DNA from: an uncultured Candidatus Altimarinota bacterium
GTDB taxonomy: Bacteria > Patescibacteriota > Gracilibacteria > CAIRYL01
DNA length: 36,781 nucleotides
Assembly: GCA_947311245.1 (NCBI GenBank)
Contig: CAMZKJ010000028.1
Location: 1-36,781 of the forward strand
Direction: 5' to 3'
Position numbers and translations under genes: made by a program. The notes below the pieces were generated by a model. That model was not told the origin of the DNA. It saw nothing but the letters and a program-made list of their open reading frames with translations, and made no database searches. Positions 31,485-36,781 of this stretch are shown in pieces (position 1 is the stretch's first letter; every line of letters starts with the position of its first letter).

Positions 31485-31519
31485 TATATAATAAAATTGT
31501 ATTAACACAGTAACACAGT
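31485..31519 (-). promoter_or_regulatory. Candidate his-operon promoter with tandem AACACAGT repeats
   Basis: On the minus strand TTACTG (31513-31508), 17 bases, TATATA (31490-31485), 11 bases before the yerC-like ATG. Two directly adjacent 8-base repeats AACACAGT (31504-31511, 31512-31519, plus-strand reading) cover the -35 region, where a repressor would block it. Confidence 0.5.
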
Positions 31520-31566
31520 TTTTGTTTTTTTCAAAATATAAAAATATAAAAACATAATAATATAGT

Positions 31567-31595
31567 TTGAATATTTAAAACACATAATATATGAT
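31567..31595 (+). promoter_or_regulatory. Promoter for the FecR-like gene
   Basis: TTGAAT (31567-31572), 17 bases, TATGAT (31590-31595). Transcription would start near 31602, about 20 bases before the ATG. It is divergent from the his-operon promoter. Confidence 0.65.
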
Positions 31596-31622
31596 ATATT
31601 TACACATTTAACAGATACTAAT

Positions 31623-33224
31623 ATGAATTTTTCAAGCTATAACAAAAATAAATACAATTCTTTACACTCAACATCAATAAAAAATAAATCTAAAGCTACA
31701 AAATATTTTTATATAGTTTTATCTCTTGTAATTGGAATTGCAGTTGTATGGTTTTTACAATCAATATTTTCAGAAGACAAAGGAACTAGTGTTTATGCAA
31801 CTTTTGAAAAACACACATCTATTGCCGAATCTCAACGAGAAAATATTGGAATATGGAGTGCGGTTCTTAATAATTCACCTATAACAGAGGGAGACACTGT
31901 TCATATAAAAGAAAACAATGATGCTAAAATAATATTACCAGATTCTTCATTTCTTGCACTTGGCGAAGAAAGTGAAATAACATTAAATGAATTACGAAAA
32001 ACAGACGAAAATATTCTTTTTGGAAATATCAGAATTAAAAAAGCACCTATTTTATTTTCAGGAAAAAGCAAATTTGAAAAAGAAAAAGAATTAAAAATAT
32101 TTGTTACAGAAAATATTTATGTATCTGGAGGGGAAAATACATTTTATTTCAATGACAATATTATAAGTTATGTTGACGGAGAAAAAGTATGGGTATCACG
32201 ACTAGACAAAAATGGAAAAATTGGAAAAAATTTATCATTTGGAGTTGGGCAATCATTAGATATCTCAAAATTTAAACTCATTCCAACCGAAAATATTTTG
32301 AAATCTGCTGAATTAGTTGCACAATACAAAGGAGAAAAACTCGTAGCACCAACAGCAGAAATAGATTTAGAAGAAACAAAAGATTTACCATCTCCTCTTC
32401 TATTACTGCCAAAATTTGAAGGAAGTGCTATTGTTGTAAAAAATGGAAATCAAAAAATAAAAGGAACCACTTCTCTTGATACAAAAAAAATTATTATTGC
32501 ATTTGCAAATGGAACGTATTCCGAAGAACTTACATTTATCCCATCGGTAGCAGACGATAAAAAAACACAAGAATGGTCTTATACAGCAAGTGAGCAATAT
32601 AAAACCCTTCTCCCTGGAATAAATTCATATAAAATATATGCAGTAAATTCAGAAAAACAAAGATCTCCCGCTACAATATTGTTATTATCTTATGACAAAA
32701 CAGCAACTACTGATGATGAAGAAACTTCTAAAAATGATGATAACAGCAATAACAACAATGAAGACAATACAAGTACAGAATCTGATATAAACTTTTCTAT
32801 AACAGCACCAAATCAAGGAAGAGATACTGAAATAGAAGGAGATACAATTATTTTAAATGGATCTGCAGGAAAAGATGTTGCCTATATCACTGTTTCAAAT
32901 ATGACACTTGATTCGTCGTATACATTACAAAAATATAAAAAAGGACAAAAAACTTGGAAGTATTGGGTTGATGAATTAAAGCCAGATACATATAAATATG
33001 TTGTATATGCAAAAGATGAAAATAAAAAAATCTTAAGTACTCAAAAAATATCTATAACACTTACACAACCTGAAAACAAAAAAAATGAAAGTACATCAGC
33101 TCCAACTGCTACAAGCAAACCAATTTCTTCAACACCAACACCACAACCAGTCGTAACAACAGGTACAAATACCGCAACGCCAAAACCAACTATAACTTCT
33201 TCAACATCAGAAATATCACGATAA
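31623..33224 (+). CDS. FecR-domain surface protein with Ig-like domains and Thr/Pro-rich tail
   Basis: This 533-residue protein has a short cytoplasmic N-terminus and one membrane helix (about 28-47). A FecR-like domain follows (about 75-200: EGDTVHIKENNDAKIILPDSS then FLALGEESEITLNEL). Two beta-rich regions like Ig-type domains (about 265-355 and 390-480) flank an acidic Asn-rich linker. The last 50 residues are a Thr/Ser/Pro-rich stalk (ATSKPISSTPTPQPVV). The bulk should be outside the membrane. Classical FecR proteins are anti-sigma factors for iron uptake, but this one lacks that context and looks like a structural or adhesive surface protein. purN starts 7 bases later. Confidence 0.82.
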   Translation: MNFSSYNKNKYNSLHSTSIKNKSKATKYFYIVLSLVIGIAVVWFLQSIFSEDKGTSVYATFEKHTSIAESQRENIGIWSAVLNNSPITEGDTVHIKENNDAKIILPDSSFLALGEESEITLNELRKTDENILFGNIRIKKAPILFSGKSKFEKEKELKIFVTENIYVSGGENTFYFNDNIISYVDGEKVWVSRLDKNGKIGKNLSFGVGQSLDISKFKLIPTENILKSAELVAQYKGEKLVAPTAEIDLEETKDLPSPLLLLPKFEGSAIVVKNGNQKIKGTTSLDTKKIIIAFANGTYSEELTFIPSVADDKKTQEWSYTASEQYKTLLPGINSYKIYAVNSEKQRSPATILLLSYDKTATTDDEETSKNDDNSNNNNEDNTSTESDINFSITAPNQGRDTEIEGDTIILNGSAGKDVAYITVSNMTLDSSYTLQKYKKGQKTWKYWVDELKPDTYKYVVYAKDENKKILSTQKISITLTQPENKKNESTSAPTATSKPISSTPTPQPVVTTGTNTATPKPTITSSTSEISR

Positions 33225-33231
33225 TATAATC

Positions 33232-33807
33232 ATGAAAATAGCAATACTTGCATCAACAGCTGGGTCAAATCTCCCTTCTTTATTTACATATATACAAACA
33301 TGTAAAAATATTGAATGTATTCTTATTACAAATAAAAAAGATATAGGAGCAATAGAAAAAGCAAAACAATTCTCTATTCCATATTTTATTGTTGAAGCAG
33401 AAAAAAATGGAAATATATTTGAATCTCGAGAAAATTATGACAAAAAAGTTTTAGATATTTTATATAAAAATAAAACTGATTATATTTTTATGATTGGTTA
33501 CATGCGAATTGTCTCGAATCTTTTTGTAGATGCATTTCGAGATAAAATTTTTAATGTACACCCCTCTCTCTTACCTGCATTTGCAGGAGGAATGAGTGAT
33601 AATGTACACAAAGATGTTTTAGATTTTGGCTGTAAAGTAACTGGAGCAACTCTTCATATTGTATCTGAAGAAGTAGACTCTGGAAGAATTATTGACCAAA
33701 AAGCATGCGATATAACTGAAAATGAAACGGTTGCTTCGCTAAAATCCAAAGTACAAAAACTGGAACAAGACATGCTTATAAACCTTACAATAAAATTGAA
33801 TTCTTAA
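33232..33807 (+). CDS. purN: Phosphoribosylglycinamide formyltransferase
   Basis: PurN adds a formyl group from 10-formyl-tetrahydrofolate to glycinamide ribonucleotide, the third step of purine synthesis. The 191-residue protein has the expected length. ILASTAGSNLPSL holds the phosphate-binding loop. The catalytic residues are N108 and H110 in NVHPSLLPAF and D149 in GATLHIVSEEVDSG. After the catalytic loop the sequence is GGMSDNVHKDVLDFG, where canonical PurN has a shorter GxxxHxxAL stretch, so it is mildly divergent. No other early purine genes are in the window. It probably shares the FecR-like gene's promoter. Confidence 0.9.
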   Translation: MKIAILASTAGSNLPSLFTYIQTCKNIECILITNKKDIGAIEKAKQFSIPYFIVEAEKNGNIFESRENYDKKVLDILYKNKTDYIFMIGYMRIVSNLFVDAFRDKIFNVHPSLLPAFAGGMSDNVHKDVLDFGCKVTGATLHIVSEEVDSGRIIDQKACDITENETVASLKSKVQKLEQDMLINLTIKLNS

Positions 33808-33830
33808 TTCTAGTTATATACTTATATACT

Positions 33831-33867
33831 AAAAAAAATACTAATATTTAAATTTAGTATTTTTTTT
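33831..33867. terminator. Bidirectional terminator between purN and miaA
   Basis: A 14-bp perfect stem (33831-33844 with 33854-33867) of A8 TACTAA and its complement has a 9-base loop. It overlaps the last codons and TAG stop of miaA and serves both convergent genes. Confidence 0.88.
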
Positions 33868-34884
33868 AGAACTTTCAGATACTATTTTTTCGGAAACATC
33901 TACCTCTTTATTTGTTTCTCTGTTTAAAAATCTCACCCTCGAATCTTTTCGCCACCATGTCATTTGACGCTTGGCATAATTTCGTGTGTGCTGTTTCATT
34001 TTCTCTTTTAATTCATCTAAGGTAATTTCATTATTTCTATATTGTAAATATTCTGGAATTCCATGCGCTATAAATCCGCAATCATTAGTATTTATATTTG
34101 TAGTATTTTCATGTGCTTTATACCCTTTTTGCGTTAAAGCATTTGGACGGTTTGTTACATATTTTTCTAAAAATGCATCGGCTTCATCTAAAAATCCATC
34201 AGAAAACATAATTTCATTTCTTTCATTTATCCTCTTATATAATTTTTCTCGCTCCCATGTTATTCCCATTATAAAAAAATCATACTCAGGTTCAGATTCA
34301 ACAGCATACCCTGTTTTTGTTCCGAGTTCTTCACAAATCTCCAAAGCTCTAATGATATATTTTCTATTTTTCCCTAAAATTTTTGCTTGTTTTTCATCTT
34401 TTTCTAATAGCTCTAAATATAATTCTTCTATTGTTTTATCGGCACATTGCTTCCGAAATTCTTCATTTGGAGCAACCCCTAAGGTGTAATTTTTTGTAAT
34501 TGCATCAATCCATAATCCAGTTCCTCCACAAAAAATTACAACATTTCCACGAGCATGAATTTCTTTAATTTGTTGTAATGCATCTTTTCTCCACTCTGCT
34601 ACATTATACGTTTGCGCAGGTGATATATATTCAAATAAATGATGAGAAATATTCCCTTGTTCTTCAGCTGTTGGAACAGCAACTGTAATTGGCAAATCTC
34701 TATAAATTTGCCGAGAATCAGCATTTATAATTTCTGCTGTAATCCCCTGTTCCAGAAAAAACTGTGCAATATCTATAGATACACCAGTTTTTCCACTTGC
34801 TGTTGGGCCAGTTATCACAAGAATTCGTTTTTTTATCTCTTCTTGAGTTACCCAATCAAATATTTCTTGTTTATAATTCCACAT
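33841..34884 (-). CDS. miaA: tRNA dimethylallyltransferase
   Basis: MiaA attaches a dimethylallyl group to A37 of tRNAs reading codons that begin with U. The protein has 347 residues. It has the P-loop ITGPTASGKTGVSIDIA, the DSRQIYRDLPI segment that binds substrate, GGTGLWIDAITKNY, and the conserved GxKxxEN-like region (QKGYKAHENT). The C-terminal part carries KMKQHTRNYAKRQMTWWRKD, the signature arginine/tyrosine/tryptophan stretch. Its ATG overlaps the clpP stop by one base (TAATG), so the two are translationally coupled. Confidence 0.95.
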   Translation of the reverse strand: MWNYKQEIFDWVTQEEIKKRILVITGPTASGKTGVSIDIAQFFLEQGITAEIINADSRQIYRDLPITVAVPTAEEQGNISHHLFEYISPAQTYNVAEWRKDALQQIKEIHARGNVVIFCGGTGLWIDAITKNYTLGVAPNEEFRKQCADKTIEELYLELLEKDEKQAKILGKNRKYIIRALEICEELGTKTGYAVESEPEYDFFIMGITWEREKLYKRINERNEIMFSDGFLDEADAFLEKYVTNRPNALTQKGYKAHENTTNINTNDCGFIAHGIPEYLQYRNNEITLDELKEKMKQHTRNYAKRQMTWWRKDSRVRFLNRETNKEVDVSEKIVSESSKKNTKFKY

Positions 34885-35498
34885 TAGACAGATCCAATAA
34901 CTTCATCAATTAATCCATATTCTTTTGCTTCTTCTGCTGTCATATAATTATCTCGATCACAATCAGCTTCAATTTTTTCCACTGTTTTCCCAGAATGCTT
35001 TGCTAAAATGTTATATAAAACATTTCCAGTTTTCTCTATATGTTTCGCCGCAATTTTAATATCCGACGCTTGTCCTTCTGCTCCACCTAATGGCTGATGA
35101 ATCATAACTTCAGAATGAGGTAACGAAAATCGTTTTCCTTTTGCCCCACCACATAAAATAATTGACCCCATACTTGCTGCCAATCCAACACAGACAACTG
35201 AAACATCTGGTTTTACCAATTGCATTGCATCATAAATTGCAAGCCCTGCTGTCACATGCCCACCCGGAGAGTTTACATACATTGTAATATCTTTTTTTGA
35301 ATCTACTTTTTCTAAAAATAACAGTTGTGCAATTACAGTATTTGCAACTTGCGCATCTATAGCAGATCCAAGAAAAATAATTCTATCTTCTAATAATCGA
35401 GAATAAATATCATATGCTCGCTCACCTGTTGGACTTTTATCTATAACCGTTGGAATTAAATTCCCAGAATGTTGCCGTGCAATTGAAGTAATATTCAT
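34884..35498 (-). CDS. clpP: ATP-dependent Clp protease proteolytic subunit
   Basis: ClpP is the serine-protease barrel that degrades proteins delivered by ClpX, ClpA or ClpC. The protein has 204 residues, typical. The catalytic triad is S109 (GLAASMGS), H134 ([11 protein letters not shown]) and D183 ([13 protein letters not shown]). The oxyanion region [15 protein letters not shown] and the start of the mature form ([20 protein letters not shown]) are intact. clpX is not next to it. It lies between lepA (69 bases upstream on the same strand) and miaA (overlapping). The product could be N-terminally self-processed, as in relatives. Confidence 0.97.
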   Translation of the reverse strand: MNITSIARQHSGNLIPTVIDKSPTGERAYDIYSRLLEDRIIFLGSAIDAQVANTVIAQLLFLEKVDSKKDITMYVNSPGGHVTAGLAIYDAMQLVKPDVSVVCVGLAASMGSIILCGGAKGKRFSLPHSEVMIHQPLGGAEGQASDIKIAAKHIEKTGNVLYNILAKHSGKTVEKIEADCDRDNYMTAEEAKEYGLIDEVIGSV

Positions 35499-35567
35499 AA
35501 TAAAAAATTAATAAGCTTAGAGTCTATTTATAGTAAAATTGTAACAAAAAATAAATTATATACAATA

Positions 35568-36781
35568 CTAGTCTTCTCTTTGTAAAATACTTAAAAATGC
35601 TTCTTGTGGAAGATTAACTTTCCCCATTGCTTTCATTCGTTTTTTCCCTGCTTTTTGTTTTTTCAAAAGCTTGTTTTTTCGTGAAATATCTCCTCCATAT
35701 AATCCAGCTGTTACATCTTTTCTATACGCTGAAATAGTTTCTCTGGCAATAATTCGTGCACCAATAGATGCCTGAATTGCAATTGGAAAATTGGCGCGTG
35801 GAATAATTTCTTTCAATTTTTTTGTAATTGCAGAACCAGCATTTTGAGCTTCGTCCACATGAATAATTTGTGAAAGAGGTCCAGCCATTTCTCCTGCAAT
35901 TAAAATATCCATTTTTACCAATTTATCTGCTCGCATTTCCATAAATTCATAATTCATAGATGCATACCCCTGCGTTCCACTTTTTAATTTATCATGAAAA
36001 TTAACTACTAAATTTGCCATTGGAACTTCTGCAGTAAGCAATGCACGAGTATCATCTAAATATGAAACATCTTTAAAAATTCCTCGTGAAGTTGCAATTA
36101 ATTCCATAACTGCTCCCATATAATTTTTCGGAACAATAATTTCCACTTTTGCAACGGGCTCATAAATAGATGCAATTTGACTTGGATCTGGATACTCTGA
36201 AGCTGATGAAATATCAAAGTTTTCACCATTTTGCATATCTACTTGATATCGCACACTTGGAGCCGTTACAATTAAATCTAAATTAAATTCTCGCTCAAGT
36301 CGCTCTTGAATAATTTCTAAATGAAGAAGACCTAAAAACCCACATCGAAAACCATGTCCCAATGCACCTGAATTTTCTGGTTCAAATGAAAATGAAGAAT
36401 CTGAAAGTGAAAGTTTGTCTACTGCATCTCTAAGATTTGGATAATCTGAAGTATCAGCACAAAAAATACCAGAAAAAATCATTGCCTTTGGTGGATTATA
36501 CCCAGGTAAACTTTTTGGTTCTTCTTCTTTTCCTGAATACACAGTATCCCCTACTTTTGCGTCTCGTGTCGATTTCAAACCAGTTACAATATATCCAACC
36601 TCCCCTTCGTGTAAAACATCTGTTGAAGTTTGCTTTGGTGCAAAATATCCCACCTCTGTAGGAATAATATCAGTATTTGTTCCCAACAATGTCATTCTTT
36701 GTTTTTTCTGAAATGCCCCAGAAACAATTCGAACATATGCTAAAACACCTTTATATGGGTCATATACCGAATCGAAAATCA
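35568..36781 (-). CDS. lepA: Elongation factor 4 (LepA), 5' end beyond window
   Basis: LepA is a translational GTPase that acts on stalled or back-translocated ribosomes. The frame stays open past the internal ATG at 36695 to the window edge, where it reads FDSVYDPYKGVLAYVRIVSG, the start of domain II. The GTPase domain therefore lies outside. Visible parts are domain II (VGYFAPKQTSTDVLHEGEVGYI, given in parts: VGYFAPKQTS, LHEGEVGYI), domain III (GFRCGFLGLLHLEIIQERLE), the EF-G domain V-like part (VEIIVPKNYMGAVMELI) and the LepA-specific C-terminal domain ending KVNLPQEAFLSILQ. About 404 codons are present of the usual 600. Confidence 0.95.
   Translation of the reverse strand, partial: IFDSVYDPYKGVLAYVRIVSGAFQKKQRMTLLGTNTDIIPTEVGYFAPKQTSTDVLHEGEVGYIVTGLKSTRDAKVGDTVYSGKEEEPKSLPGYNPPKAMIFSGIFCADTSDYPNLRDAVDKLSLSDSSFSFEPENSGALGHGFRCGFLGLLHLEIIQERLEREFNLDLIVTAPSVRYQVDMQNGENFDISSASEYPDPSQIASIYEPVAKVEIIVPKNYMGAVMELIATSRGIFKDVSYLDDTRALLTAEVPMANLVVNFHDKLKSGTQGYASMNYEFMEMRADKLVKMDILIAGEMAGPLSQIIHVDEAQNAGSAITKKLKEIIPRANFPIAIQASIGARIIARETISAYRKDVTAGLYGGDISRKNKLLKKQKAGKKRMKAMGKVNLPQEAFLSILQRED

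Noticed and set aside
33986..34489. 167-codon plus-strand frame opposite miaA
   Set aside because: Antisense shadow rich in Ser/Phe. miaA has full family motifs on the other strand.
1..36781. Alternative genetic code with UGA as Gly or Trp
   Set aside because: All conserved genes read through in full with GGN for Gly and TGG for Trp and contain no in-frame TGA. Only the absence of TGA stops is retained as a finding.
1..36781. CRISPR arrays, IS elements with terminal repeats, riboswitches, rRNA
   Set aside because: No spaced repeat array, no transposase other than the serine recombinase, and no recognisable riboswitch or rRNA sequence were seen on reading both strands.

Overview
The window is about 36.8 kb of very AT-rich, gene-dense bacterial chromosome. 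It holds about 36 protein genes and five tRNA genes. The small single-copy gene set, the many unrecognised small membrane proteins, the long A/T-rich spacers, the lack of Shine-Dalgarno sequences before most starts and the patchy biosynthesis genes suggest a Patescibacteria/CPR-type organism (Gracilibacteria/Peregrinibacteria-like). That placement is an inference from gene content, not a phylogenetic result. Genes read through with no in-frame TGA, so the UGA=Gly code of some relatives is not in use here. TGA is also never used as a stop: 29 TAA and 6 TAG among 35 visible stops.

Layout. 1-959: two unknown genes on the minus strand, the first cut by the window edge. 1118-1317: tRNA-Lys(TTT) and tRNA-Glu(TTC) with a terminator. 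1260-3905: a small accessory island on the minus strand with a large serine recombinase, two related small proteins sharing an NNG(V/I)IG motif, and a zinc-ribbon/OB-fold membrane protein. The recombinase 3' end lies inside tRNA-Glu, and its first 40 codons are in another frame, joined at an A8 slippery run. 4149-14832, plus strand: mltG, a CNNM/CorC protein, gyrA, a lipoprotein, pgk, membrane and zinc-finger proteins, and a GT4 glycosyltransferase (one small gene, 10370-10675, is reversed). 14926-22181, minus strand: guaA (long human-type form), ftsK, glyA, aspA. 22269-22575: tRNA-Arg(CCT), tRNA-Leu(TAA), tRNA-Cys(GCA). 22712-25999: a Jag-like KH/R3H protein, a stand-alone 5'-nuclease with a C-terminal clamp-binding motif, a half-size GT-B-like protein, and a band-7/SPFH protein. 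26061-31473, minus strand: a SulP transporter lacking STAS, then the operon yerC-hisC-hisD-hisB. 31623-33807, plus strand: a FecR-like surface protein and purN. 33841-36781, minus strand: miaA, clpP and lepA (5' end outside the window).

How genes work together. HisB (bifunctional), HisC and HisD carry out the four steps from imidazole-glycerol phosphate to histidine, headed by a TrpR-superfamily regulator. guaA, purN and glyA belong to purine and one-carbon metabolism. MltG, FtsK, GT4 and the FecR-like protein act at the envelope. Several promoters are clear TTGAnn-N17-TATnnT boxes. In at least two cases the -10 box sits 5-7 nt before the start codon, which predicts leaderless mRNAs. Convergent gene pairs are usually separated by symmetric hairpins that can terminate in both directions. 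No intergenic stretch exceeds 300 bases.

The most unusual signal is the recombinase: the catalytic serine lies in a different frame from the rest of the protein, separated by an A_AAA_AAA run followed directly by TAA. This is either programmed -1 frameshifting or transcriptional slippage, or a recent inactivation or base-calling error.
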